Positions 24,961-39,193 of a DNA stretch of 63,582 nt are shown here, piece by piece. The stretch is from Trachelipus rathkii. Taxonomy: Eukaryota; Arthropoda; Malacostraca; Isopoda; Trachelipodidae. The notes beneath the pieces were generated by a model, which searched no databases, was not told the origin of the DNA, and saw nothing but the letters and a program-made list of their open reading frames with translations. A program made the translations under genes and the position numbers. The stretch covers positions 30,001 through 93,582 of the forward strand of contig JABUQX010060171.1 in NCBI GenBank assembly GCA_015478945.1, read 5' to 3'. How positions within the stretch are numbered: position 1 is the stretch's first letter; each line of letters opens with the position of its first letter.

Positions 24961-26950
24961 CGAAAAGTGGTATTAATTTCCACTAATTTTGTAAATTTAT
25001 AAATTTTCTTTACTAGATATGAAATGAAAAAACGTTTGAAAAACTACACTAAAAATCAATTTTTTTTTTTAAAACAAACATAAAAAAAAACATACAAAAC
25101 GTAGCAGATCATCCCAATGAGTTCGTATGTATTTATCAATGAAATTTTACTAGGCACCTAGATAATGCAGCATATAATTATTTCACTTTTATTTAACAAA
25201 TATCATTTTCTAATTACTCTACTTTTAACAATATAAAATAATGCTTACTATCTAACAATCCAATAACTCACTTGCTTTATTTTTTAATTTAAATAAATTT
25301 TTCAAAACTAACATGCAACTTGCACTAATGATTGCACCACTTTCGCGATTCTCTATCAAAAGGGCTTCCATCTTATGCACAACCTACATCGCAACTTCCG
25401 GAACTGTGAAAATATGTCAAACATCTTTCTCATCCCCAACATTGCTTACGAAATCCCAATCTCTCACCTGAATCACTTATAAATGCCCATAATAAACCTA
25501 TTAAAAACTTATAATTATAAAGGAGCTCAATACATAGCCTGAACATATTCTTATGAGACATCGAACATGCATACAGTCCAACACGGTATCAAAGAGATTA
25601 CAAGCTTTGTTTGAGACACACCAAGAAAAAGATGCATATTATAAATGAACCCGGTATGCCGATCATTGCCAAACTGTACTTCTACCTCAGCTCATAAATA
25701 TTAATGTGGCACATAACATCTAGTCGATTTGTAACATTACGGTTGTTAGGAACAGTTATTTAAGACGATATAAGTGTCTGGGCTCATTCGATCACGATGG
25801 TATATTTCATGTCATGAATGTAATCGTGAATTATATAATGCTATCTGTTTTAAAAAAAACAGCACCAAGATAAATAAAACTTATAGGAAAATTAAAAAAT
25901 ATTTAACTCTGCCAATTTGACAAATAAAGCCTATGATCGCTTTGTATTTAAACACGACTGCCAAAAAGCCTTTGCACTATATGTGAAGAAAAAATACGAG
26001 GGCTAAAGAAGAACGACATTACCACATTATGCTACATGAAAAGAAAAACAATCCAGTAGAAGTAAAGATACCTGAATCACTAAAGTTTATACATGTTACA
26101 TATTATTTCGAGACATACCAGAAGACAGAAGAATTATCAGTGATACTGAAGAAATAATATATGGAAAGTTGATCCTTAATTTACTGGACTATGCCAAATG
26201 ATATCGACAATGAATTAACAATAAGAGGAACGATGAACAAGTCATGTTCAAATTATCTCCCTCGAACAATCTTTACATTAAAATTAGATCGAACGAAAAG
26301 TCGCCATCGTAAATAATTTATAGATTCTGACTGGCATTCGCATAGAAAAGAATTCCGTTCAAACGTCACTTGCTCCGCCGAGTGTGGCGCGGATATGAAC
26401 TGGCCACCCATCCTTATCTGTTGAATATGACAACTATACTATATCCGCAGAGCAAACTCAATCTCTGCAGTTCTTAAAACACCATACCTTAATTGAAATA
26501 CTTACATATACGTATAGCCCGCACGGTCATTATATACAATCTCTATGATGTTGCTAACTCAATAATATCTCAGGCAACGCATCTTAAACATTTACACTTA
26601 TGATGACTATTGCACAGCAACTAGTGAGACTGATCCACATCGCTCCTAACAGATTATCTCATGTCAAATATAACCGTAATCAGTTCATAAACATCCTTCC
26701 CTATGATACACTTCTCTATTGAAAAAATGTACTGATATGACACCAGATCTTGAAGTACTAATACCCCGTATAAATTAAGTCTCATAAAGAATTATACAGA
26801 AATATATTTTTAGATATATAGTTACGTCAAGCTGGTAATATTTATACTTAAGTAACAAATATTACGATACCTATGATATCCAGGGAAAGTTTCCATTACA
26901 ATTTAACTTTCACTTAACTGAAGTTGTCCTAGCTAATGCCAACAATAAGA
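24961..26950. other. AT-rich unassigned stretch
   Basis: Composition returns to A/T-rich with normal G from about 24.96 kb. Short + frames around 25.9-26.2 kb (with C-Q-K-A-F-A-L-Y-V-K-K-K) look protein-like, but I cannot assign them to a family. Confidence 0.4.
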
Positions 26951-27075
26951 ATATACAAATAAAATAAAATAAAAATAAAAATAACTATAGGATTTTTTCT
27001 GATTACGGTGATTCTCAAGCCCGCCGACCTGATGTTTGGGTTCGAAGATGAACCCCGTTAAACCTTAATCACACA

Positions 27076-27460
27076 CTACCAACAATCACTTATGTATCCG
27101 AGAAAATTAAAACAATATAAACCAATGAAGGCACGCCTCAGCAAGGACCTGAGAGAAATATCAAAATAAACAATGATTACTATACAATGGATTAGGATCG
27201 AGATATGTGACGCCACCGGTCCGCTCCATATTTTTATCTGTTTGTGCATGGCATAGGACATAAAGATCGTCCTAATAAGGAACAACCCCATACCTACATA
27301 TTCTGCAGTTGTGCCTCCCCTCTGTCCCCCGTATAAAGCCGGTTTTAATCATACATTCGACCCGATAAAACCTCCAACAACTGCACCAATAATACCCAAA
27401 ATCATTGTCATGATGCACCCTTTTGGTTCGTTATCACCCGGCATAATAGTAATTTGGCAC
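27076..27460 (-). pseudogene. Segment resembling GlsB/YeaQ/YmgE small membrane protein
   Basis: Minus-strand reading through about 27455-27355 gives I-M-P-G-D-N-E-P-K-G-C-I-M-T followed by M-I-L-G-I-I-G-A-V-V-G-G-F-I-G-S. That order, I-M-P-G, a Gly-rich turn, G-C-I-x-T and a Gly-rich membrane helix, is the signature of the bacterial GlsB/YeaQ/YmgE (transglycosylase-associated) family of stress-related inner-membrane proteins, usually 80-90 residues. An in-frame stop follows the helix; the frame then continues with M-G-L-F-L-I-R-T-I-F in the 27291-27076 open frame, which could stand for the last helix. No bacterial neighbour gene is visible. It could be contamination, transfer or coincidence of hydrophobic sequence. 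Confidence 0.35.
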
Positions 27461-27499
27461 ATTGTTGTCTGCATTAACGGTATTACAATCTAACCAGCA

Positions 27500-30400
27500 G
27501 AATCCGAAATACACAAAGTTATGTCTTGCCAAAGAGACGGACGTAACAGACCTCTTAGTAGATTACTATATCTTGCTAACTACGTATCGACAAGATATCA
27601 GGTAATGATACAGTACAAATAAATTCTTTCCACTAACTTATCCTCTTAGTGTAAAAGAACAAAATCCCTTCACATCATTTCACAACTATTAAAGAAAAAT
27701 ACGGTACCTAAAAATTTATCTATTATATATAGTGTACCTGCATTGAATTCTCCACATGTACACATATTTTCCTATGCTGCATACATTAAGATTCTTCCTC
27801 CCACATAAGACGTTATAATTCTTTTCCTCCGTGAACCGGAGTCCCAACCTATATAATCTCAATATCTTCCACCTTGTAAAAAGGTATAGCATAACTTGCC
27901 TAAATGCCACTCATGCATTGAGAATGAAAACTCCATTCCATAATAATTCCACAACACCTGAAACTCGTTCGCAATAGAGCAAATACACAAAAATTTGCAC
28001 TTGTCGTATTAAATATGATTAGTGTAAGACGCCGCCCGGCCCAGAACTCCCTCCTCCACAAAGTAACCACCTTCCTCAAAATAAAGTACAGCAGCATCAG
28101 ACTGCAAACACAAAATATATTCGTGATAGGTATGAAAGTATCCATAATCCCCAGGGGGTAGTAAAGAATTTCAAATAATAGAATTACGTAGTTCAAATTA
28201 TTATTATTTCCAAACTGCCAATAATACTCCCATGAATAAACCCGGATGGATGCGTCATCTGCAATACGTGTCTCAATCCTGGATTCATCAATAATTATAT
28301 GTCAATCCTAACCGATAAATAGTACTTATGTTATTAATACCCCCATATCGACGACTGATCATAGTATAAAATGTTATATCTAAAATTCTAGTATGATTGA
28401 TCCAATAGTGGAGTTACAATATGGAAACTGTTGTGGACAATATGAAACTCCATAGCCCGAAACAAAATCTTATGTACTGCGACAGAAAAAATTAACCCAT
28501 ATCTCGTTTAAATACAACGTTGCAAGCAGTATAAGTACGTAAAGCGTTAATGAACAAAAAATAGAACACAGATGGCATACGTACTTGCCGAAATTACAGA
28601 CCTCCAGATATTTCTGCTCGTGGGAGAAAACGATACAGGTGCATGAAACAGCTTTAGAACGAGCTAACCATCATAAACAGATTCAAAATAGGCAAACACT
28701 CTGAGCGTCAGTACATATTCGCTGATGTAAACACTGCACTCTGATAATACCACTCGTGCTGATTAGGACTAGACAAGATACATATCTCTCACAAAGCCAA
28801 AGCATTTATTCAAACAAAATACTAAGATACTCATTAACTTGAAATATAATATTAAAACATCATGATGACCGTAAGTGCAAATTTGTAAAGTATCAAAGAG
28901 TCATTCGAATCTATATCAAAAAACCGTGACCCTCGATTTACGTGATGACAAATAATGAATACAATTTGGATAATGTGCGACCGCCCAAATTGACCTGCCT
29001 TCATAAAAAGTCTGCTAGAAGTTTGACGAGTCATACAAAATGCTATTGTTAATCAACATGATCCAAATGGTGGTTATGTTATAGTGTTCCTACTACATCT
29101 TTTCACATAGCGAGAACCAATGGAACGATAATCAGTATGTTCTCGCACTAGAGAGTGTACAACACTACTGCCGCATAGCAAATCTCTATAATAAATTCAT
29201 GTCGCACAGTTATCAATATTGTGATCCAAAGTACTTTTGTACAACTTAATAACAATTTTTTATAACTTATTCATCATTTTTAATGGATTAATATATTATA
29301 AAAAAAAGTATATTTATTAGTAATAAATAATTTATTACTCCCTTTTTGTCCTCAATTTTCATTCATTTTCTTGATCTGTGAAGTGTGATGGCATGTAGCC
29401 AACAACGTTGTATCTTTGAAATGATTTATTTAACAAGATTGAGATCACAATATATGGGTGAAAGTTTATGATAAAACAATTCAGTCTTTGAAATTTTTAC
29501 CTGTGTCTTTTAAAACTTTTGATTGCATTCAATACAACTACCACACCTTTGACAAAGTGGATAACACTTACTTTTTGTATGCAAGTCATTTACTTTACTT
29601 GTTAATAAGTAGTAACACTTATGTATGTACCACTCGTATATGATATATATTAGATGTTTGCTGTACTCTTATCTAGTAGATCAGTACATTACTCCCTATT
29701 ATGTGTAAACACTAATACCCGGCTTAGTTCACATGTCTTGAAGACTAAATATCCTTGGGACAAGGCCGCGGCCATATGGATAACGTTCGCAAGGACTTTA
29801 CGCCGTGGTGCCGGTGTGACCAAAATATATTTCTACCGGGCACTAGCGCACATAGGGAACAACCACTTAATCCGTCCGACCCCTACAAATCACCATCCTT
29901 CCTCTCGGTCCGGCATCACGTAACCTCTTCTTCCCTTACATGCTTTTACAGAACAGTTAAGAAAACTTTGTATGTGTCACATAGTGGTGAACGGCCCGTG
30001 GACTGAATCTGCACTTCGAGGGCTTCTGTTCTATTCTCATATCTAGATACACCTATAATATATTATTACATATCATTCTTATATACTCATAAAATTCGCA
30101 ATTCTTTCTCAACGCAAACAACGCTAGCGCACTCGCGTTACCACATGTCTCTTATCTATAAGGTATGATACTTCGTTACTTACTTAAACTTTCCTCAAGG
30201 CGCTTGAATCACATTATTTTAATTCCGTATCGTGGATTTGCTAGACTTTGCCTCACACCTTTTTCCTTAATTTTTATTATCAACGACGCTTTCGCATGGC
30301 ACCACGTCCGTTACTGTAGCATGGTACGTTATCTCTGTCTTTTAGAGAAATGGTAACCATGTAAATTTCAGTATGTGTAAGATACCATTGTGCGGGTTTT

Positions 30401-31080
30401 CCATGTGTTTGGTTGTATATTTTGTCCCTTACCTACTTTGTAAATATAGTTATGTCTACTCCAAAATATAGTACTTGAAATATGACTGGAAACTAAGTAT
30501 CATGTAAATGTATGATCATTTCTAATTTTATTCATGGATGTGGCAAGGATTGCCAAATTGTTAGGATTTCAATTTATGTATTCTACTCTATTTACTGTTT
30601 AGGTTGTAAACGCAAACTTTTTAAGCTGTATTATAAAGCTAAAAACTAAAACTAATAAAAATAAAATGATATTTCTAATTTAAATAGAATAATTAACAAA
30701 GAATAAGAAACGCTAGATATGTATAATAAAAGATGCAAATTTTCAATTCATAGAGCAATCCTCATTAGATTACTAAAGTGAGGAGAGTGTGATTTTACTG
30801 ATTTACTAATCTTTACTGCTCGTTCGAGAATAATCTCAGATTGATTTAAAACTACTCTTACGTGCCTTCATAAGATTTAAGACAGAAATTAAAGGTCTAG
30901 CAAAACAACAAAAACTTATAAAACAGTAAAAAGAAAAAATACTCAAAGGTATTTAAATTAAATGTAATTTTTAAAAACACTCGAACGAATATTATAATGG
31001 GGATGAAAGTTAACTGAAAGGAAGAAAAAAAGTTTATAAAGTAAAAGATTATGTGGATTTACATTAGAGTTAAGACATTG
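27500..31080. other. Unassigned stretch
   Basis: Short frames on both strands (for example a hydrophobic minus frame 27900-28196, and overlapping + frames 29654-30006 in a GC-richer patch) show no motif that I recognise. A perfect 6-bp hairpin GGGTTC/GAACCC lies just before this stretch at 27038-27055. I see no RNA gene. Confidence 0.5.
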
Positions 31081-31089
31081 TGAATAATC

Positions 31090-31290
31090 TATAATTGCAC
31101 GATAATTTAAAGATATAGAAAAAAGAGAGATGTTATTCTTTACTATCCGGTCTGTACAAAAGGCATATGATAGAGTGATAAAGGGAAAACTACGGATAGA
31201 ACTTGAACACAATGGAGTAAGGAATTTTATTTGAGTGGGTAAAACTTTCTCCAAGAACGTCACTGTTTGTTGAAAGCAGAGATATAACCG
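31090..31290 (+). pseudogene. LINE reverse transcriptase fragment (domain A)
   Basis: The + strand reads V-Q-K-A-Y-D-R-V-I-K-G-K-L-R-I-E-L from about 31147, then G-V-R-N-F-I and, after a frameshift, W-V-K and R-T-S-L-F-V. In LINE reverse transcriptases domain A reads D-x-x-K-A-Y-D-x-V with a helix ending in L-x-x-x-L-x-x-x-G-V/I. The K-A-Y-D-R-V box contains a catalytic Asp. No endonuclease or downstream Y-A-D-D box could be joined to it, so it is a short isolated fragment. Confidence 0.7.
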
Positions 31291-32029
31291 GAAAAAGATG
31301 TAAATTGGAAAGAAACTGGCAATTTAATTCTCACCAAAATACTATTAAAAAATTCCAAACACAAGGAATATCAAATACAACATAGCTATTCAAACAGGAC
31401 AATTTATATTAAAAAAAAGTGTAAATATAAAGAAAAAATTTATTAGAATCACAAGATGAGCCCACAGGTAATAATATACATATTCCAACTTAATCAAACA
31501 AAGTATTTGTTAATTTTTCGCATATCTTTTGAGCATAAAGAAAAAGTATTCTTAATATCTCCTAAGCCATCTGTGATGTTAAGATGCAGTATAATTCGCA
31601 AATAATGCTCCCCTAACTATATTAACTGAATTTATTCCATTTTTAAGGGTTTCGGCTTACCTTAAGAACAGGATTTCGGGGTCTAGTCGGCCACTACTTA
31701 AATTATGGATGATTAAATTGTGGGATTGGGTCGTTATAGACCCTCTCCTTTTCCTTCCGTTCTGTCGATGTCTTCTTCCCTGCAACTCGTGTGATTTCTC
31801 TTCTGGACCCACTCGGCCGAGGGTCCCCAACAATCCTCAAGCTTTCACAAACCCCTCCTATTATGTTTCTACGAGACATGTAACATACGAGTGTCTATCG
31901 ATTATATATAATGTGGCTAACGCAATAATTTATCTATAGCTTCAGCACCAGCCGGCGTGCCGGAGCGCCTGTGCCCACGGCGCACCGAGTACCCCCGACC
32001 TAGACTATCACTTACTCCTTCCGTGATGC

Positions 32030-32165
32030 CATCTTCTCCTTAATTCTCCTTCCCATCACCTTACTCCTTCTCCCTTCCTTCCTTCCTTCCTTCTCCTTCC
32101 TCTTCTTCCTCCTCCTCTCCTCCTCCATACTCTTCTGTTGCAATCAAGCAATCTTCTTCTTCTGT
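32030..32165. repeat. Polypyrimidine tract (CTT/TCC/TTCC repeats)
   Basis: Nearly pure C/T on + with CCTT tetramers near 32075-32095 and then TTCCTCC units. Such tracts can adopt triplex structure; no regulatory role is shown here. Confidence 0.85.
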
Positions 32166-32699
32166 CGGATTATACAACGACACTTTCCGGGCGATAATCG
32201 AAACCTTGCATATTCGCAGATTCACTGTACACACGTAAACATATACCTTTTTACGAAGTAACGGAGCCCCCTAAACGATATTATTTATCCTAATTCAGCC
32301 AAGATCCACGGCTCAGCCACGGTCGGTACCGGTACCATTACGAACATCCACGACTACCTACTCGACACCTATTGTATCCTGTCCCATCTCTATAAAGTCT
32401 TATAACGATCACTAACCCTGTGCTATAATTACGGAGCGCACCAGCAATCCGTCCCTCCCGAACTGCCGCAGCTGCAAAAAAACCGAATGCTATTATCGTA
32501 GACTCACTCACGCCACCATAGCGCCATATCCCGCGCTTATTATTACAACCGGGTACAATCGCCGCATGGTCTACTCTTATACAAGTACAGATAAACCCAA
32601 GCTCTCTACCGAGCACCGCTTACCCGTATCGAGGAAGCCCAATAAGCTCCCATCAAGTATATACCAGTATCCTAGCCAAATATCCAATTGTCTCATGCA

Positions 32700-35650
32700 C
32701 CAAAAGTCACGGGTGAAAAAGGGTACATAACTATATCTATATAAAAATTACGACTCTGAGGACGGCGGTGAGGGTTAGTACGGCTTACTTAAATATATAG
32801 GTTACGGAAATATAAATCGTGGACTGAATAAGCAATAAGTATTTACTCATAAGTCACCTTACTCTAGCAATATTATATCGGGTGGACATAATTACACTCA
32901 ACCGTAGTAGTAGCATGAGATCAAACAGAATAATACGTAGGCAAATTGTCAATAACCAGGGACAAAGAACACCCTACCTACCTATAGACGAGGCTATAGC
33001 AAGCCACCAGACATAGCTATAATCATAATGGGACTGACATTGCGGTATCCTACTATACCCTACATAATATCATCATAATTCATATAACAGGACATATACA
33101 CTACGAGTGCAAGTTCGGACACATCACCACAATACCACGAACTGAGTCGCACCCCTCGGATGTTAAATAACATAGCCATGCGTTGCATCAGAGACCGACA
33201 AATTTAAATAATACTTCGTATGATACCCAAACGACATAATACACGAAGCGGGACATTAATAACGAGTCAAACGTCAGAATTTGGAAAGGTCATTAAACAA
33301 GAAACAAAAGATTTAATTAAGACACCATCCAAAGTGATCTGCCGATCATTTAAATCGTTTCAGGAACCAAAATGGAACCTATGAGGGGTAAACCTCAGGA
33401 GGTGCCCATTTCTTTTCCTGCTTCGCTATCATACAACCAAAATAATAAAGACAATACAGTCTCTCCGTAACCAACGTCAAAACCCGGCCATTGCAGGACT
33501 CTTGTGCAAACAGAATATGAACATCTTCGGGTATGCAGAGTTGTCAGGCGTCCCACCCTCACCTAGGGTACACTCAAGTATCATATCCTGCAGCTACACC
33601 TAATTATGACCAAGTGTTAACGCAGCATAGAGCACTATACTAGATCATGACAGATATTAATATCACGTATAATAACCGTAGTCGAAAAGACAACATACCC
33701 TAAGGTAGGCTAAGTAACCTGAATACTTATATGTATAATTTGACTACTCGCATACTGACCCCTCACTCGGATGGCTAATATGATAGTATAGTACCATACA
33801 CCTATTAAGTAGGAATAGAAATATCTATATACCGAATATAAGTCAAACTACCGACTCTCCAGGTCCTGCTCGACTAAGTACACACAAATAGTGTGAATAC
33901 TACTACTAAGACTTTTATATATGGCTTATATACTACTACAGGGGGTTGACGGGGACAGCCGTACCTACTTCCGCCTCCCTTCAAAATGAAGTACGCATCA
34001 ACTTAGCAGAAATAATATAGACACAACATGAAATAGATAAACAATCACTATACTCATCCCTAAAAAACCTACCTCCCCAAAACCCTATATATAACTACTA
34101 TTTAATACCTACCACTAAGTATTCTTATCTATAATGTGTAGTACTAGGTATTTAAATATATATGTATATACTTAGTGGAATCGCCTATCTACTAAATATA
34201 CTATCCTATATATAAGGCTATACTACGGAGACTAGATGTACAGCGGCATGGGCCCGGCCAACCTACCTATAGGGGGTCGTAGTGTTACACGACCTAGTTT
34301 TTTTTATGTCTGAACGGACTATTACGCTACACCCGTACAACTATCATAGTAACTAAACTAGTCGCTACATACATTAATTGGGAGAAACCCAGTCCAAGAT
34401 AACTAATGACATCAGGAGTTACTCAATTAACAAAGTAAGTAGTGTACATAACAGGGAGGGTATAAATAATCAACAAGGTAAATATAGCACTTAATACAGT
34501 AAGACATACGAGCTCCTTCCCTACACCTGGTAGGTATGACTACTTGGCCAAGAACCTGATTAATAAATATGGATAAACAGTATTGTATACACCTAGCCAT
34601 ATATATACTACTAACAACAGCTATTATAGATACTTACTACCTCTACTATATAACCTTATATACCTACTATAACTACTTACCTCTCTCTAATAAATAGTTG
34701 TGTAGCTTTACAAATAGAATATAAACATGGGTATACTACTATAAACAGTATTGGATAACTATATGCAATAATACGTTAACATAAATTGTATACTATTATA
34801 TATATACATACGCCTACTTAATCGATCACATGTAACTGTATAGAGCTTATTAAATATACATAGCACGTTACTGTACCATACGATGAAAAAACTCGTATAA
34901 ATAACATTCCATTATACAATAAATAAAAACATACATTATGGGGGTATATTTCTACTTACACCTACTAAACCTACCTCAAACTACCGCTTAACATACTACT
35001 ACCCTAACTTCTATCATATCCCCCATCATAACATCTTACCGTCTACAACTAATAAGCCGAATAGTAAATACTAAATGCTATCCCACCATACAAGTGCTAA
35101 ATACGTTAGGTGGGGGTAGATATGAGGTGGCCGTAACAAGCTCACTATCACAACGTCGAATTAAATATCAGTACTATAACCATTTCAAGATCTATAAACT
35201 AATCATAGCCCCTCATAGCAACCTTCCACACTCACTTTCAACTCGTATACCCTACCTTAGTAAGTATCTAAGGTGGACCTTGCCAAACTATACTTCAAAA
35301 GTATATGTAATATTCTTCTACTCAACTACGTATACCGTAACAGTATTGAAATAAATAGTCGCCTCATACAACTACTACAAGTCACTATACTCTCTAATTG
35401 CAAACTTCATTTGATGATACCGCGTTCGTATAATTACTTCTTATAACAGTCGGCCGTGAGGGGGGAATAATAAGAGGCGGTACGACTATATTTATACATG
35501 GTTCTCTACTTATACCATACCTATTATAAATAAATCCTGTCATCTATAATCCACTACCTATCATAGTACAATATAGCTATCACTTATCACTAATATAACC
35601 ACTCACACTTCATACATATAACTATAATATACTATATATGAGATAAGTAT
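32700..35650. other. A/C/T-rich block with enriched ACTAC/CCTA words, no gene
   Basis: Words such as CTACTA, ACCTAC, CTATATA and TATACTA recur densely, especially 33.7-35.6 kb, without a fixed period. G is low but higher than in 11-25 kb. No translated frame has recognisable motifs. It could be a decayed microsatellite or poor-quality sequence of one. Confidence 0.55.
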
Positions 35651-38600
35651 TTACGTTACTACTTAGTTAGGAATATACCCGTAAATGATCATCGCGACTC
35701 ATACTAACCTCGCTCTATACGCGGCACGAGGCTATTGAGGCAGACTCCGCATACCAAAATATAAATAGATACTATAATAGAATGTAAAAACGAGATTATA
35801 TAATATACTTGAAAAAGAAGGAATAAAAATACACCCGATAACTACGCTATACCTTACATAACCTATATATAATTTTAAGGCTTGCTGAAAAATTCCCCCC
35901 AATTAACAAATCAAAAAGTTCCCCTTCCCTATACCTGGCCCTTTTGATTCTGTAAAACACCATTATCTGAAGAACAAAAATCCATGAGGTATATCTATTT
36001 TCTATCCTGCACCCCCACGTTATGACGCGTTTTCCCGCCACACAACCCCTGTAAAATTTTGGCGACATTTTCATGGGCGTCAAAAATAAGCAAAACCTCA
36101 AATCCACTAACATGCTTATAGCACTAATAAACTACAAGCATACAATTAGATCCAAATGCGCAGAATTAAAATTCTAACATAACATGATTCCATGAATAAC
36201 AATTTCTCTTAAAAACTATAATTATGTAGTTCCAAACAATCCCTATAATTTCTTTATGGTTTTTTTAGATGAAATAGTTCGGCATATACTACAATAACAT
36301 ATTGCCAACTGAACTTTAATATATTACCCTATTTCAAATAACTCATCAAGATATTAAAATCCCTTATCAACAGTTCGTAGAGCAGGGGTTTTACTTTCTG
36401 AATGTAATTTTCGAAACGAAATATAAAAAATATTAGAATTAACATCTCTCGTAGGATTTTCATTAATTTCCAGTTTTAATTCTTTGAGTGTTTTATTGTC
36501 TTCAGGATTCATTTCTCCGATACTTCGGGAATTTCACAAGATCCAGTACATGTTCTTTTTAATCATTCTGCCGTATTGATACTCATTTTCTTTGCTTAGT
36601 CTCTTAGTTTTTCGATTTTATAAATCAAGATTCATTTATACTCTTCTTCCAATCAGTCTCAAAACCGCTGTGACCAACCAACGACAACACGAGAGCGCTA
36701 GATCATGCGCTCCCTGAACTGGCCACCCTCAAGTTAAGATACATAACTACGCCTCTTAAATCCATCATGGGCCAGTTAAAACTATACACAACAGTCCCCC
36801 ATCTATTATCATCGCCATCCTCCTCTCTACCACTCAGTTAACACACAACATTGGCTTCAATTGTCATCACACTCTCAACCGTATCCCCCCTACAAAAATC
36901 ACTTCTTCTTCACCATAGAAAAGTCTTCTTCATGAGCCTCTTCAAATGCTAAAAACTTTATTAACCGCTTTCCTTCCCACCGCCCCTCCTCGTCGAGCTA
37001 ACATCATCCAAATGACGAAAATTTTCACCATGGAAGCAAAAATACACTGCGATATGTGTTTTGACACTTGGAGACGAGATATAATTTCCCTCAGCATCAT
37101 TGACAAATCTGACGAGTTAATTGACCCTCATTGAAAATCACATAGTTAGCATCTTGCCAATCACATCGTTCAACATGAATATACATAATCTTCAATACAA
37201 ACCAATTAGCAAGATACACCTTTACTATAAATCCCTTTAAGATTTTAGTAGGTTCGAACCCTCCACATACATATACCGCAGATTCTGCCTGCTAATGTAT
37301 GCAACGAGAATTGAGGGTTTCCGATCCACACTCCTAATACAAAGGCCAAATACATCTCTTACTTCCCTGTGCAATAACACCAACCCCCAATTAGCGGATA
37401 ACATATTACTCAAAGTCAGAAAAATAAGTCTCATAATCGACTTTTAATTGCTCATAGCAGATACAAATTATGGCATTTGAATTGGCCCTAAACACTTAAT
37501 CACACAGGACCATTGGAAAACAATATGCCACTTCAGCTAGTCGAGCTGAATTTACTCTAGCCCTCTGGAATATCTCAATTTTCAGTAAAATTAATAGCCT
37601 TAAATGACAAACCTCAAAAATACCCACTGTCCCACCCCTCCCTAGCAAACATTTCCACAATACTCTCAGTTGAACCACCCGGGGGTGTAAACATGACCCG
37701 ATATTAACCCAGTGAACTTGCCCTATTATAACATTCAGTCTTGTTCCTTGAGGCAGTCATCTGTCTTCCCCACATTGTTTTTACTCCCCCCATCATAATC
37801 CCTTGGCGCTTTAATTTGCTCTCGTCGAATCGTGACTCAAAAGAAAACGTCATATGAAATTAGAAATTCCTATACATAGATATAATAACCTTTACCAACT
37901 ATGATGGGAAACTTATTTCTCTTCATTCAATTTTACTAGCAGCAACCCACGTGCATTGCCCTCTTCAGTGGGCAATCTAACGGCCTGCGGCTTTCTCCAT
38001 CCCAAGTAGATGACATAATGACCCTCGCGTCGGCGAGTGGTGTTGACCAGTGTGAAGTAATTACCACCGTTTAATTTCACAATATACAAGGGTGCCTTCT
38101 CGCGCCATCACAGCCTCATTTCCTGTGACCTTTCCCATCGATTTTTTCTTCTGTTCGCGCTTCTCTCGCCGCATTTTTTCCTTTCTCCTTCTCATTATTC
38201 TGATAGAGGCATTATAGTACTAAACATTTACTAATTTTAATCCAATTATAACTAAACAACAATAGGTATACCTTAACACGCACAAGTCACAATAATTCAG
38301 TCTATCAGATAACAACATACAATAAACTTCACATTAATAACATATGTCTTACGACTATGTGCCTCCCCTACAAGTCACCTAGCCAAACCGCCCCGCCATT
38401 CTAAAACTTCCTACTTATTTGTATACCCTAAAAAATTAAGATATTCACTACTAGAGATGAGACCTGAAATAGCACATCATAGGACATATTGAGTATAGTA
38501 ATGCTAAATTATACCAACATGTTACTAATTAATTAGACACGATCCCAACTTCTCATTATACCTTACTGTATCTTTCCTAAAAACGAACTGACAATAAATT

Positions 38601-39190
38601 AACTCCTGTCAAACATTATAAAGTCCAGCTACTTCACTACCTTGTTCCGTCAACTCCAACTTCTTACAATTCATCCCTGACACTACAGTTCCTTATCTTG
38701 ACATCGAATACAACATTCTAAATGAATAAAATCGATATATCCTTGTTGTAGTCAATAACACTTATACATTTATTCAACAACATACTTTACTTCTATTATC
38801 CCTTCACACATCCCTCTTTCCTCAACCCACTTAAACTAGATTCCAACTGAAACTAACTTTCCTCAACTCTTTTCTTAAATTTCGATATCCCGACCAGTCT
38901 CAGCGCTAGCAATATAAGCGCATATAGCTACATGGGCTCTGTTATATTGCTCCATGGACAAACTTCTATATCAAACAAACAACTTCTTAAATCTCTAACG
39001 CTACTGGATGTTAAATTTAATGTAAGTTTGATTGGATGCTGTCTTTTCTCTGTAGCATGAATAAACAAACCAGAGAAGCTTCTGGCAACTCAAGTCTACT
39101 CACTCATAACAACTCGTATCAACTTAGGTCCCCTCATCACAACTCATTTCTCTTACAAACCCACTTCTGATTCCACCTGCTTCTCTTTTC
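35650..39190. other. Unassigned stretch
   Basis: Only short frames are present (for example minus 35847-36113, minus 37237-37678, plus 36946-37134), and none has a motif that I can name. The pol region of the LTR element at 39-40.4 kb would be expected here on the minus strand, but I do not see protease, reverse transcriptase or integrase motifs. Confidence 0.5.
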
Positions 39191-39193
39191 TTT

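Noticed and set aside
27038..27055. GGGTTC/GAACCC hairpin, considered as a tRNA T-arm
   Set aside because: The loop and stem lengths do not fit, and no acceptor or anticodon arm can be drawn.
27900..28196. Hydrophobic 98-codon minus frame, considered as a membrane protein
   Set aside because: No family motif, no start context and no supporting neighbour.
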